64,000 nucleotides of DNA from an uncultured Bacteroidales bacterium (GCA_944322565.1 CALUPG010000003.1:62001-126000), one strand, 5' to 3'. Positions 42,669-52,064 are shown, counted from the stretch's first letter. Numbers and translations are program-made. The notes: generated by a model not told the origin, from the sequence alone.

Positions 42669-43562
42669 CTAAAGTATGTTCAGGCTCTGTTCCTTTATTT
42701 TTTCAAGATTGTCTTTCATCCTGACGACAATCTTCTGTATGCCCGTATGGTTGGCCTTCGAGCCGGTCGTGTTGATTTCCCTGCCCATTTCCTGGGCAAT
42801 GAATCCGAGTTTCTTTCCTGCAAGAGGGTCGGTGTCTATTGTTTCCATGAAATAATGGCAGTGCTGGCGGAGGCGGACTTTCTCCTCATTGATGTCAAGC
42901 TTTTCAATGTAGTAGATCATCTCCTGTTCCAGCCGGCTCTGGTCGGCTTCAAGCTTCAGCTCGTCAAAGCGTGACAGGATTTTCTCTCGGATAGTCCCGA
43001 CTCTCTCATTTTCAAAAGTCTCTACCTCGTCAACAAATGAAAGGATTTCAGAGACTTTGGCTGTCACATCATTGTACAGGACTGCTCCTTCGCGGCTGCG
43101 GAATTCGTTCACGCGGTCAATTGCCTCCATGATGCAGGTTTCGACTGCCGGCCAGTTCTCCTCATTGATAATGTCCTGCTTTCTGGTCTCAAGTACATCT
43201 GGGAACCTGAGGATTGCTGTCAGCACGGCTGTAGTATCCGGTGCTCCGTGTGAAGGAAATTCGGCATGAATCATGTCCGACAGTCCGGAAATCTGCCTGT
43301 AGTAGTTCATGGCAAGAGAAGCATTGATTTCTTTCGCGTTGTCGGCGGCATTCGGCTCGTATGTCATGAAAAAGTCAATCGTACCCCTCTGGAGCTTTTC
43401 GGCGAGCTTTCTGCGGATTTCCATCTCCCTGTCTTTGGGAAGGAGCTGTGTCTTGATGTTGATGTCAGCGTTCTTGCTGTTCAGAGTCCTGATTTCCACG
43501 CAGATTTTGCCTGTCTCTATCTGTGTCTCGGCCTTGCCGTATCCTGTCATTGATTTTATCAT
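42669..43562 (-). CDS. yicC: YicC family endoribonuclease
   Basis: This 297-residue protein opens MIKSMTGYGKAE, the invariant YicC start. It continues with RTLNSKNADINIKTQLLPKD and RGTIDFFMTYE, and ends with GKKLGFIAQEMGREINTTGS plus a final helix NHTGIQKIVVRMKDNLEKIK. YicC proteins are RNA-cleaving enzymes linked to small-RNA turnover. A minus-strand -7 box TATCTTTG (43587-43594) lies just upstream. It is divergent from glnS. Confidence 0.95.
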   Translation of the reverse strand: MIKSMTGYGKAETQIETGKICVEIRTLNSKNADINIKTQLLPKDREMEIRRKLAEKLQRGTIDFFMTYEPNAADNAKEINASLAMNYYRQISGLSDMIHAEFPSHGAPDTTAVLTAILRFPDVLETRKQDIINEENWPAVETCIMEAIDRVNEFRSREGAVLYNDVTAKVSEILSFVDEVETFENERVGTIREKILSRFDELKLEADQSRLEQEMIYYIEKLDINEEKVRLRQHCHYFMETIDTDPLAGKKLGFIAQEMGREINTTGSKANHTGIQKIVVRMKDNLEKIKEQSLNIL

Positions 43563-43586
43563 TGCCGTCAGTTTTTATTAACGGCG

Positions 43587-43594
43587 CAAAGATA
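43587..43594 (-). promoter_or_regulatory. -7 element for yicC
   Basis: Minus-strand TATCTTTG, exact TAnnTTTG, 24 bp before the yicC ATG. Confidence 0.55.
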
Positions 43595-43616
43595 GTGAAA
43601 AATAGCATTTATGTGT

Positions 43617-43624
43617 TATATTTG
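43617..43624 (+). promoter_or_regulatory. -7 element for glnS
   Basis: TATATTTG, exact TAnnTTTG. The start site would be near 43630, at the beginning of the tandem duplication. Confidence 0.55.
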
Positions 43625-43630
43625 CAGATT

Positions 43631-43674
43631 TGAAAACCAATCATGACATATCTGAAAACCAATCATGACATATA
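43631..43674 (+). repeat. 22-bp tandem duplication covering the glnS start codon
   Basis: TGAAAACCAATCATGACATA plus two bases occurs twice head to tail (43631-43652 and 43653-43674), with only the last base of the unit differing. Each copy carries an ATG. The first ATG (43643) opens a 16-codon frame that ends in a TGA at 43691-43693, overlapping the glnS start in another frame. Confidence 0.9.
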
Positions 43675-45344
43675 TGGAAGAGCTCAAGAATGAGACTGGA
43701 GAGACCAGGAATCTTAACTTTCTCGAGGAGATCATTGAATCGGATCTCGCATCAGGCAAATGCAAAAGCATAATGACCAGGTTCCCGCCGGAGCCGAACG
43801 GTTATCTTCATATCGGCCATGCCAAGAGCATCTGCCTCAATTTCGGTCTGGCGAAGAAGTACGGCGGAAAGACGAACCTCCGCTTCGACGATACCAATCC
43901 CGTGAAGGAGGACACGGAATATGTCGACTCCATCAAGGATGACATCAGGTGGCTCGGCTTCGAGTGGGAGAACGAAAGATACGCATCCGATTATTTCGAG
44001 CAGCTGTATCAGTGGGCCGAAGATCTGATAAAGAAAGGCCTTGCCTATGTCGATGACCAGACGCAGGAGGAAATCAGGGCAGGCAGGGGAACCGTGCAGA
44101 CTCCGGGAACAGAAAGTCCCTTCAGGAACCGTTCCGTGGAAGAGAACCTCAGGCTCTTCAGGGAAATGCGTGACGGGAAATATGCGGACGGAGAGAAAGT
44201 CCTCAGGGCAAAGATAGACATGGCGCATCCGAACATGCTCTTCCGCGACCCTCTGATGTACAGGATTATCCATGCACACCATCACCGCACCGGAGACAAG
44301 TGGTGCATCTACCCGATGTATGACTTCGCGCATGGACAGTGCGACAGCATCGAGAACATAACGCATTCAATCTGTACGCTGGAGTTCGATGTGCACAGGC
44401 CTCTGTATGACTGGTTCATCGAAAAGCTCGGAATCTTCCCGTCCCACCAGTACGAATTCGCGAGACTCAATCTCACATATACCGTCATGAGCAAGAGAAA
44501 GCTTCTTGAACTTGTCAGGAACCATTATGTGAGCGGCTGGGATGACCCTCGCATGCCGACCATCTGCGGCATCAGGAGAAGGGGCTATACTCCGGAATCA
44601 GTGAGAATGTTTGCCGAGAAGGTCGGTGTGGCCAAGAGAGAGCAGCTGATTGATCTTCAGCTCATGGAGTGGTGCGTGCGTCAGGACCTCAACGAGAGAT
44701 CCAACAGATATATGACTGTTCAGGACCCTGTGAAGGTGACGATAACCAACTGGGAGCCGGGTAAAGTGGAATGGTTTGATGCCCCTCTTAATCCCGCTGC
44801 CCCGGACGGCCCGTCACGCAAGGTGCCTTTCACAGGCGAAGTCTATATCGAAAGGGCGGACTTCATGGAGGAACCGCCAAAGAAATATTTCAGGCTGAAG
44901 CCTGACGGAGAGGTGCGTCTGAAATACACCTATATAATCAAATGCCAGGAGGTTGTAAAGGATGCTGAGGGCAATATAGTGGAAATCAAATGTACCTATG
45001 ACCCTGCATCAAGGCCGGGATCCGGAGAGTGGCGTTCCGTAAAGGGAACAATCCACTGGGTCTCTGCCGGACATGCAAAGGAAATAGAGCTCCGGCTGTA
45101 TGACAAGCTCTTCACCGAAGCTCAGATGAACTCGATTCCGGAAGGGAAGGATTACAAGGACTATCTCAATCCGGATTCACTGGTCGTAGCCAAGGGATAT
45201 GCGGAGCCTGCGCTTCTTGAGGACAATTCCGGCATCGCGGTGCAGTTCGAGAGAGTGGGGTATTTCTTCAAGGATCCGGATTCAACTACGGAGCATTTTG
45301 TATTCAACAAGACTACGTCATTGAAGGATTCGTTCAAGTTTTAA
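43665..45344 (+). CDS. glnS: Glutaminyl-tRNA synthetase
   Basis: This 559-residue class I synthetase has the HIGH motif as HIGHAKS in PPEPNGYLHIGHAKSICL near 42-59 and the KMSKS motif in the GlnRS variant VMSKRK near 275. DDTNPVKEDTEYVDSI and the anticodon-binding beta-barrels of the C-terminal half are present. It charges tRNA-Gln directly, so Gln-tRNA is not made by an amidotransferase route alone. The ATG at 43674 (fourth codon) is an alternative start. The upstream duplication creates a competing short frame. Confidence 0.96.
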   Translation: MTYMEELKNETGETRNLNFLEEIIESDLASGKCKSIMTRFPPEPNGYLHIGHAKSICLNFGLAKKYGGKTNLRFDDTNPVKEDTEYVDSIKDDIRWLGFEWENERYASDYFEQLYQWAEDLIKKGLAYVDDQTQEEIRAGRGTVQTPGTESPFRNRSVEENLRLFREMRDGKYADGEKVLRAKIDMAHPNMLFRDPLMYRIIHAHHHRTGDKWCIYPMYDFAHGQCDSIENITHSICTLEFDVHRPLYDWFIEKLGIFPSHQYEFARLNLTYTVMSKRKLLELVRNHYVSGWDDPRMPTICGIRRRGYTPESVRMFAEKVGVAKREQLIDLQLMEWCVRQDLNERSNRYMTVQDPVKVTITNWEPGKVEWFDAPLNPAAPDGPSRKVPFTGEVYIERADFMEEPPKKYFRLKPDGEVRLKYTYIIKCQEVVKDAEGNIVEIKCTYDPASRPGSGEWRSVKGTIHWVSAGHAKEIELRLYDKLFTEAQMNSIPEGKDYKDYLNPDSLVVAKGYAEPALLEDNSGIAVQFERVGYFFKDPDSTTEHFVFNKTTSLKDSFKF

Positions 45345-45445
45345 TCTGTACGAATCCGCTCTGCGGTCTCCGATGTGACAGTCGACAGGGGCGGTTGTAC
45401 TGTCGTTATAATACTGTCAGGCTGAGGTTGAAAAACATAAATGTT

Positions 45446-46114
45446 ATGAATGATAACATAAATGTTTTATATATTCACGGAATGGGAGGTGGCGGCGACA
45501 GCCGCATACCTTCCATTCTTAATGAACATGTTCCTGAAAATGTATCCGTGATTGTCAGGACATACAGTTTTGATCCTGAAATCGCATGGGGTCAGATATC
45601 TTCATGGCTTGAAGAACTGCAGCCGGCTCTTGTCATAGGGGAGTCTTTGGGGGCGCTGAATGCCATCAGGATTTCAGGGGTGCCGCATCTTCTTGTTTCT
45701 CCGTCGCTGAATGCTCCGCTGTATGTCGGCTATCTTGCGTTTCTTGCCTTGCTGCCGGGCGTGACACCTATTCTTGACAGAGTCTACAGACCGAAGGACG
45801 GAGACAGACAGAAGCTCCATTTTACTTTCCGTACCATGAGAAAGTATCGCGCCCTCAGGAGACGGGCTCTCTCGAATTCTCCTGCAGCCGGAGGCAAGGA
45901 TTACTTTCATGCCTTTTTCGGAATGCATGACCATTACAGGCGCAGCGGAATAGTGAGCGTGCGGACATGGAAACGCTTCTTCGGACCAAAGGATTCGTTC
46001 ACCGTATACGACGGAACGCATTTCATGGAGGAGGAGTTTGTCGTCTCCATGCTCGTGCCGAAAATTATTTCTTTGTGTTCTGCATGCAAAGTGCAAAGCG
46101 CAGGCCGGGAGTAG
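45446..46114 (+). CDS. Small alpha/beta hydrolase (YqiA-like esterase)
   Basis: From the ATG at 45446 the protein has 222 residues. VLYIHGMGGGGDS gives the oxyanion region, VIGESLGALNAIRI the nucleophile elbow with Ser, and YDGTHFMEEE the catalytic His near the C-terminus. A longer frame to 45395 exists but has no conserved sequence. The fold resembles YqiA-type esterases acting on small acyl esters; the substrate is unknown. Confidence 0.8.
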   Translation: MNDNINVLYIHGMGGGGDSRIPSILNEHVPENVSVIVRTYSFDPEIAWGQISSWLEELQPALVIGESLGALNAIRISGVPHLLVSPSLNAPLYVGYLAFLALLPGVTPILDRVYRPKDGDRQKLHFTFRTMRKYRALRRRALSNSPAAGGKDYFHAFFGMHDHYRRSGIVSVRTWKRFFGPKDSFTVYDGTHFMEEEFVVSMLVPKIISLCSACKVQSAGRE

Positions 46115-46152
46115 TCATTGTGTTTTTTATTTAGAATCAAATTAGAAACAAA

Positions 46153-47280
46153 GTGAATTATACAATATATGAATACTCGCTTTTAACAGCCTTGCCGCTG
46201 ATGCTGTTCATCGGCTTCTATTTTCTGTTCGGCAAGACACCGGAGAAGCCCATCTTCGACAACTATGTCCGTTCCCGCCGCATCATGGGGGGGGCTTTGC
46301 TGATACTGTCCGCCAATTACTCGGTACATTTTTTTCTCGAGCCCAGGTTCATGAATGTAAATGCCGCCATACTGATGAACCTTTCGACATACTTTCTGTG
46401 CTACTGGCTCTTCAGTTCAGCCCTCACCACGCTGCTTGACCGTTTCTATATCACAAGGAGGCGGCTGTGGACCCACCTCGGCCTGTGGGCTCTCTTCTCC
46501 GTTCTCTCCGGAGCGATACTGCTTCTGTTGCCTGACGGGACGATGCAGAAGGTTGGGCTGGCAGCAATGGCGGTATGGCTGCTGTTCTACGGACTTTTTT
46601 TTGCCCGAAGGCTCATCCTTGCCTACCGCAGGGCTGTACGCATCTTCAATGACACGCAATCCGATGACATCGGGGCATACATCGAGTGGCTGTCCATATT
46701 CACATACTGGGCTCTCATATTCGGCATCAGCTGCGGACTGCTCACATTCCTTCCGGACAGCTGGGTCTTCGTATGGATTCTCTCATCCATCCCGTTCTAC
46801 ATTTACCTTTTCTGCTGCTACATGAATTATATGCTTTTTTATGAGCAGGTGGAAATTGCCATGGAAAGCGAAATATCCTCCGGGGAGGAAGTTCCGGGCG
46901 ATGTGGAACGGGTAGCGCTTCAGCCTCATGCGGTTCCGTATTGGCATTCGGAGCTGGAAGGGAAAATCAAAGGCTGGATTGATTCGGAAGGATATGTCCG
47001 TCCGGGACTCACCATAAAGGAGCTTGCCGACATCCTGCACACCAACCGTACATATTTGTCCGGATACATAAGGACGGCTTATGGGGTGTCATTCCGTGAA
47101 TGGATCACAGGGCTTCGCATCAGCTATGCGAAACGCATTCTTGTCCGGAATCCGGAGCTGACAATTGCCGACATATCAGAGAGGTCTGGATTCCAGACCC
47201 CGAGCCATTTCATCAGGCTGTTCAAGGAAAATACTGGCTTTTCTCCCGCCAGATGGCGGAAAATGGAGATGAAAATCTGA
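46153..47280 (+). CDS. Membrane-anchored AraC-family transcription regulator
   Basis: This 375-residue protein starts at a GTG. Residues ~8-235 hold about seven hydrophobic helices, and ~265-370 form an AraC/XylS DNA-binding domain (LTIKELADILHTNRTYLSGY, then ISYAKRILVRNPELTIADIS and GFQTPSHFIRLFKENTGFSP). Such 7TM-AraC proteins sense a membrane or outside signal and act directly on DNA. It lies just upstream of the fimbria-type locus, on the same strand, so it is the probable regulator. A palindrome and repeated half-sites follow its stop. Confidence 0.9.
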   Translation: MNYTIYEYSLLTALPLMLFIGFYFLFGKTPEKPIFDNYVRSRRIMGGALLILSANYSVHFFLEPRFMNVNAAILMNLSTYFLCYWLFSSALTTLLDRFYITRRRLWTHLGLWALFSVLSGAILLLLPDGTMQKVGLAAMAVWLLFYGLFFARRLILAYRRAVRIFNDTQSDDIGAYIEWLSIFTYWALIFGISCGLLTFLPDSWVFVWILSSIPFYIYLFCCYMNYMLFYEQVEIAMESEISSGEEVPGDVERVALQPHAVPYWHSELEGKIKGWIDSEGYVRPGLTIKELADILHTNRTYLSGYIRTAYGVSFREWITGLRISYAKRILVRNPELTIADISERSGFQTPSHFIRLFKENTGFSPARWRKMEMKI

Positions 47281-47326
47281 TTGACAAGACCTCTCGACTG
47301 TGCTCGGGATAAATGTTCTGAACAAC

Positions 47327-47389
47327 AAAAATAGTCTATACGACAAAATGGAATTGCCTGTATGACAAAGATGTGTCATTCTGGCAATT
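47327..47389. promoter_or_regulatory. Palindrome and repeated half-sites between the AraC gene and the surface locus
   Basis: AATTGCC (47352-47358) and GGCAATT (47383-47389) enclose a second inverted pair ATGACA (47362-47367) / TGTCAT (47374-47379). ACGACAAAATG (about 47340-47350) and ATGACAAAGATG (47362-47373) are near-identical direct repeats about two helical turns apart. AraC proteins often bind such repeats, so this is a plausible operator. It could also act as a hairpin terminator for the regulator gene. 47281-47511 has no gene. Confidence 0.5.
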
Positions 47390-47511
47390 ATGACTTTTCC
47401 TATGCACGGAAAGCGGATTCTTTTCACTTAATTTATATTCTGAAATCTATGCGTGGAGCGCGTGTCATGCCGCTTCCGAGCAATAACCGGAACATAAAAG
47501 AGTGATTGGAT

Positions 47512-48276
47512 ATGGATAAAAGAATCTTCTTCGTTATTATGCTTCTGTGTCTGCCGATGGCGTCTTTATCTGCCGATGAACAGGCAGAGAAAAGACCGCC
47601 GGCATCCGATGTAGCCGTGCAGGACTCTGTCTTTCTCGGAATGGCTGCATTTGATCCGGAATGGCTGGCCAAATATTACGGTTATGATTGGCCGTCCGGT
47701 CATGTGTCTGGAAAGATGCAGGAAAATATTTCTGCCGAAGAGTTCGTAGGGCAACCGGCATCTCCGCAGAAAGCCTCGGCATCCCTCGCCGACAGCTACA
47801 CCCTCTCCCTGCGTGCTAACCTTCTGCGCTGGGCAACCCTGACACCCGATTTAGGACTTGAATGGCGCATCGCTCCGAGCGTGGGCATAGCCGTGAACGG
47901 CTCGTGGACTTCATGGACGTGGAACGACAAAGACCGCCGCTATGCCCTGTGGGAGGTGGCTCCGGAAGTACGTTACTATCTCGGTGAGAAGAAAGCCTGG
48001 TATCTGGGCGCAATGTTCAAGGCCGGGCAGTTCAACTACAAGCTCTCCGTGGCAGGCCGTCAGGGCGACCTGATGGGCGGCGGCATCACGGGCGGTTACC
48101 AGCTGCGGCTCAGCGATGCCCTGTCGCTGGACTTCAATGTGGCCGTGGGCTGCCTGCACGCGGACTATGAGAAATATGAGGTCATTGACGGTGTGCGGGT
48201 GCGTGCCGGCAAGGAGACGAAGAACTGGTGGGGCCCGGTTAATGCGGGTGTCACCTTGGTGTGGAAGCTGTTTTAG
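47512..48276 (+). CDS. DUF3575 protein, outer-membrane-type, first gene of the fimbrial locus
   Basis: From the ATG at 47512 the protein has 254 residues. A signal peptide (~1-21) precedes ~80 variable residues, then a DUF3575-like beta domain (YTLSLRANLLRWATLTPDLG, VNGSWTSWTWNDKDRRYALW, GAMFKAGQFNYKL, ending GPVNAGVTLVWKLF). DUF3575 genes commonly head Bacteroidota fimbrial operons. A TTG at 47506 is a possible but unlikely start. Base composition changes inside the gene: from about 47790 on it is GC-rich like the genes downstream, while the 5' part resembles the chromosome. Confidence 0.85.
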   Translation: MDKRIFFVIMLLCLPMASLSADEQAEKRPPASDVAVQDSVFLGMAAFDPEWLAKYYGYDWPSGHVSGKMQENISAEEFVGQPASPQKASASLADSYTLSLRANLLRWATLTPDLGLEWRIAPSVGIAVNGSWTSWTWNDKDRRYALWEVAPEVRYYLGEKKAWYLGAMFKAGQFNYKLSVAGRQGDLMGGGITGGYQLRLSDALSLDFNVAVGCLHADYEKYEVIDGVRVRAGKETKNWWGPVNAGVTLVWKLF

Positions 48277-48291
48277 AGAAAGGAGGAGAAT

Positions 48292-49164
48292 ATGAAGACA
48301 ATGACAGGATATACGACAACGATTCTTGCCCTTGTGCTGCTGCTCACGCCGGGCGGCTGTGTCAAGGACGAACTGCATGACACACCGCATCCCGACACAG
48401 GGAAGGTCACCGTCACTGCCGACTGGGCTGACCGTGGCGAAGAAGTGGACATCCCCGCTTCGTGGCATATTGTCATGGGCGACTATACCGGCACAGAGAC
48501 TGGTGCGACCCACTCGCCGGACTATCTTTTCAATCCGGGCAGCTATACCCTTGCGGTGTATAACCCTGCCGACGGCATTACGGTAAGCAGCACGACGGCT
48601 ACGGTGGCCGCTGCAGACGGCGGCTTTATCGTGAACACCCCCGGCTGGCTCTTCACTTCTGTGCAGGAGGTGGAGATAGAAGCCGACACCGATTACGAAC
48701 TGACCGCTGTAATGCATCAGCAGGTGCGGCAGCTGACCCTCGTCATCGAGCCGACGGGCGATGCGGCGGACCGTATCGAGAGCATCGAGGGCACGCTGAG
48801 CGGAGCGGCAGGGACGCTGGACTTCGCTACGGGCACCCACGGCACGCCCTCGGAAGTGGAGCTGCACTTCACGAAAATAAATGACGGTGACAATGCGGGC
48901 AAGTGGACGGCAACCGTCCGGCTGCTCGGCATTGCGGGCAACTCGCAGCGGCTCACCGCCACACTGACCTACACTGACGGCAACCCGCAGCCTACATCTC
49001 TCAATAGCGACCTTACGGCGGCCCTCGATGGCTTCAACGACGGCAAGACCTCGCCTTTGACCCTCGGCGGCACCTTGGCCGAGACCCCGGGCGAGGCGGG
49101 CTTCACCGGTGAAATCACCGGATGGGAAACAGTGGACGGTGGCAATGTGGATGCCGAAATATAA
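48292..49164 (+). CDS. FimB/Mfa2-family (DUF5119) lipoprotein
   Basis: This 290-residue protein has a lipoprotein signal ending LLLLTPGGC with Cys23. The body fits the DUF5119/FimB-Mfa2 family: FNPGSYTLAVYNPADGITVS near 80-99, NTPGWLFTSVQEVEIEADT near 114-132, and AVMHQQVRQLTLVIEPTGD near 138-156. Such proteins cap or anchor fimbriae at the cell surface. It starts 15 bp after the DUF3575 gene and is strongly GC-rich. Confidence 0.85.
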   Translation: MKTMTGYTTTILALVLLLTPGGCVKDELHDTPHPDTGKVTVTADWADRGEEVDIPASWHIVMGDYTGTETGATHSPDYLFNPGSYTLAVYNPADGITVSSTTATVAAADGGFIVNTPGWLFTSVQEVEIEADTDYELTAVMHQQVRQLTLVIEPTGDAADRIESIEGTLSGAAGTLDFATGTHGTPSEVELHFTKINDGDNAGKWTATVRLLGIAGNSQRLTATLTYTDGNPQPTSLNSDLTAALDGFNDGKTSPLTLGGTLAETPGEAGFTGEITGWETVDGGNVDAEI

Positions 49165-49205
49165 AGAATGACAATGGGAAAAGAAATACGGGAAAGAAAC
49201 AATAA

Positions 49206-50108
49206 ATGAAAGATACGATGAATACCAGATTACTTCCAATCGCAGTGCTCGCCCTCTGTGCGGCCGCCTGCACCAACGACACCGAGAACCTGAACGACGG
49301 CCCCGTAGCCGCCCAGTTTACCGCCGACATCTATGAAGCTGTATCCACCCGCGTCAATTCGGGAGGAACCGACTGGACCGACGGCGACCGCATCGGCGTC
49401 ACCGGCGCAGGCTACACCAACGTGCCCTACAAGAGAGAGAACGGTAAGTTCGTGACCGACGGTACAACCATCTATTTCGATGACACTGAAACGAAGACCT
49501 TCAATGCCTACTATCCGTATCAGTCTGAGGGCGGAACGGTGACCGTCAGCACCGCAGCCGACAAGCAGGGCACGGGCATCGACTTCCTCTTTGCCTCGGG
49601 AGCCACGGGCAACACCCGCAGCCCGGAGGTGAGCTTCACCGACAAAACCGACAAAGGCGGTGAAGACAACTCCTTCCACCACTGCATGAGTCTCATCAAA
49701 TTCACCTTCAAGCCAGGCGACGGCCTCATTTTCAACGGAATGGAACCTGCTGACTACACGTTGGACGGACTGAAGCACGAAGGCACTTTCGACACGGCTA
49801 CCGGAACGACTGCCGTAACCGCAGCCGCCGAATCGCCGATTACCATGCAGCTGGGCGGTGCCACCACTTCGCAAGTCATCATTCTCCCGCAGGAAGTGAC
49901 CTCCTCTCTTGAACTTAAAGTGTCTTTCAACGGACAGAACTATACAACCACACTGCCGAATCCATCCAAGCCCGAAGCGAATCAGTTCTCCGCAGGCTAT
50001 GCCTATACCTACAACATAACGCTCAGCAACAAGGGCATCACGGTGGAAGAACCGGAGATTACCCCGTGGGAACCCGGAGATTCGAACAATGTAAGCATCA
50101 CGCTGTAA
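49206..50108 (+). CDS. Fimbrillin family lipoprotein
   Basis: This 300-residue protein has a lipoprotein signal ending LALCAAAC. An early TRVNSGGTDWTDGDRIGVTG segment (~49-67) is the classic fimbrillin-like start. It continues with FNAYYPYQSEGG and SFHHCMSLIKFTFKPGDG, and ends with a beta-rich half (YTYNITLSNKGITV). It would be exported, lipidated and assembled into a surface fimbria or shed as an adhesin. ATG at 49218 is an alternative start. GC-rich like its neighbours. Confidence 0.87.
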   Translation: MKDTMNTRLLPIAVLALCAAACTNDTENLNDGPVAAQFTADIYEAVSTRVNSGGTDWTDGDRIGVTGAGYTNVPYKRENGKFVTDGTTIYFDDTETKTFNAYYPYQSEGGTVTVSTAADKQGTGIDFLFASGATGNTRSPEVSFTDKTDKGGEDNSFHHCMSLIKFTFKPGDGLIFNGMEPADYTLDGLKHEGTFDTATGTTAVTAAAESPITMQLGGATTSQVIILPQEVTSSLELKVSFNGQNYTTTLPNPSKPEANQFSAGYAYTYNITLSNKGITVEEPEITPWEPGDSNNVSITL

Positions 50109-50228
50109 GCCCTACATACCGCTGCCCCGGCGCAAGCGTCAAGCCGGAGCTGCCCATAGACACTATGGTGCGACGGCCGCCTTCGCAGGCGGCGGCAGCA
50201 CGAAACAAGAACAAAAAAACAACGCGAT

Positions 50229-52064
50229 ATGAAGAAAAGACATTCCATTCAGATACTTCTTGCCGTAGCTGCGATATTCTTTGCAGCGGCTGCCTGCACG
50301 AAGGACGAACTGGCGGACGGTGACCGTCTGCCCGAAGGACAATACCCGCTGGAGATAGCCCGCATCACCCTCGGCGTGGAGGGCGGCGAGGCGCAGCCCT
50401 GGGGCGCACCGGCGACGCGCGTCAGCGAGAACGGGGACGGCACGGGCAGCAAGTTTGATGCGGGCGACCCGTTCGCCGTACAGATAGACGGCGAGGGAGA
50501 GGTCGGCACCTACACCGTGCAGGACGACGGTTCCGCCGAAGCCGAAAAACCCCTGTATTGGAGCGACAGGGACGAGGCCCACACCGTCACCGCCTGGTAC
50601 CCCGCCACGGGCGGCACCCTCGACCTCAGCGACCAGCAGACTAACGGTCTTGCCTACCTGCTGGGCGGCTCGGGCACGGGAGACTACCAGACACCCGTCA
50701 CGCTGACCTTTGCCCACCGTCTGGCCAAGGTGCGCGTCACGCCTTCGAACGATGCACTCGACCAGGTGCAGAGCCTCCAGCTCTATACCTACACCCAATG
50801 CACTTATGAAAAAGGGAAAGTAGTGCAAGGCACAGACGAGGGCTGGATAAAGATGAAGAAGTGCGAATACAACGGCGTGACCTGCTGGGAAGCGAACGTG
50901 GTGCCCGACTACACGATAACCAAGCTGATGGCGAACGGCACCGAGGAGCGCACTCTCTCCTCTGCCATCACCCCCGTGGCGGGCAAGTTCTACAACATCA
51001 CGCTGGACTATGACCCGGGCTATACCACCACGACCGACGACCAGGGACAGACCATCTACAACACGGACAACGAGAAGGGTCTGAAGAACCTCGCCAAGCT
51101 GGTGAACGAAGAATGGAAGTCAGACATCAACATTACCCTGACGGCCGACATCGACCTCTCGGTCATCGACTGGACGCCGATAGGCATAGACTATAACCAC
51201 CGATACACCGGCACCTTCAACGGCGGCGGCCATACCATCACGGGGCTGACCGTTACGGGAAGTGACCAATATGCGGGTCTGTTCGGTTACATCGACGATG
51301 GCGGCACGGTGAAGAACGTGGTGCTGGAGGACGTACAGATAACAAGCGATAACAGTTCGGGCTATGCCGGCGGTGTGGCGGGAGATAGCTGGGGTACCAT
51401 TGAAAACTGCTCGGTGTCGGGCAGCGTCAGCGGCACAACGTTCGCAGGTGGCGTGGTGGGCTCTCAATGGGGCGGTTCCATCACCGGGTGCAACTCCTCG
51501 GCCACAGTGAAGGGCGTGATCTTTGCCGGCGGCATAGCGGGAGAAACGAATAGTGGGGCCTCCCTGACCGGCTGCTACGCCACGGGCAACGTGACCCTTG
51601 AAAGTAACAATTCAAACAGCACCTATGCCGGCGGCGTGGTGGGATACAACGGAGGTGGCACCCTGACCGCCTGCTATGCCACGGGCAACGTGACCGGTAC
51701 AGGCACTGGAACCGGCTCTTGTTATGTAGGCGGCGTAACGGGAGACAATGCTTCGGGCACCCTGACCGCCTGCTATCACGCTACGGGCGATGTCACTGGA
51801 GCCTCAGGAAGCACAGGCGGCGTGGCGGGACGGAACTTCAAGGGCCTCCCGTATAGCGGTATCATCACCGCTTGCTACTGGAACGGTACAGTGACCGATG
51901 GCAATGGCATTGGTTATGATATGGTCGGCAATGGCGGAACCACGCAGGTGACGGACGGCAACTGGACGGACGCGATGAAAGCCATGAACACGGCACTGTC
52001 CGGCACGGGCTGGCAGTATGTGTCCGGCAGCGGAGGCGAACCGCTGACACTGGAGAAACAATAA
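50229..52064 (+). CDS. Fimbrillin-like lipoprotein with GLUG-type repeats
   Basis: This 611-residue protein has a lipoprotein signal ending FFAAAAC. Residues ~50-260 form a fimbrillin-like domain (SKFDAGDPFAVQIDGEGEVG, VTAWYPATGG, TLTFAHRLAKVRVTP). Residues ~280-590 hold at least six GLUG-like repeats of the type YAGGVAG...GTIENC, each about 35-45 residues. Such repeats form a beta-solenoid seen in adhesins. This would be the tip or adhesive subunit of the fimbria. It is the last gene of the locus; the 121-bp gap before it and 235-bp gap after it have no genes. Confidence 0.85.
   Translation: MKKRHSIQILLAVAAIFFAAAACTKDELADGDRLPEGQYPLEIARITLGVEGGEAQPWGAPATRVSENGDGTGSKFDAGDPFAVQIDGEGEVGTYTVQDDGSAEAEKPLYWSDRDEAHTVTAWYPATGGTLDLSDQQTNGLAYLLGGSGTGDYQTPVTLTFAHRLAKVRVTPSNDALDQVQSLQLYTYTQCTYEKGKVVQGTDEGWIKMKKCEYNGVTCWEANVVPDYTITKLMANGTEERTLSSAITPVAGKFYNITLDYDPGYTTTTDDQGQTIYNTDNEKGLKNLAKLVNEEWKSDINITLTADIDLSVIDWTPIGIDYNHRYTGTFNGGGHTITGLTVTGSDQYAGLFGYIDDGGTVKNVVLEDVQITSDNSSGYAGGVAGDSWGTIENCSVSGSVSGTTFAGGVVGSQWGGSITGCNSSATVKGVIFAGGIAGETNSGASLTGCYATGNVTLESNNSNSTYAGGVVGYNGGGTLTACYATGNVTGTGTGTGSCYVGGVTGDNASGTLTACYHATGDVTGASGSTGGVAGRNFKGLPYSGIITACYWNGTVTDGNGIGYDMVGNGGTTQVTDGNWTDAMKAMNTALSGTGWQYVSGSGGEPLTLEKQ

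Noticed and set aside
47281..47511. Invertible promoter controlling the fimbrial locus
   Set aside because: The inverted repeats are short and close together, and no recombinase gene is nearby.
47911..49239. 442-aa minus-strand open frame across the fimbrial genes
   Set aside because: It is an antisense shadow in GC-rich DNA; the + strand genes have signal peptides and family motifs.
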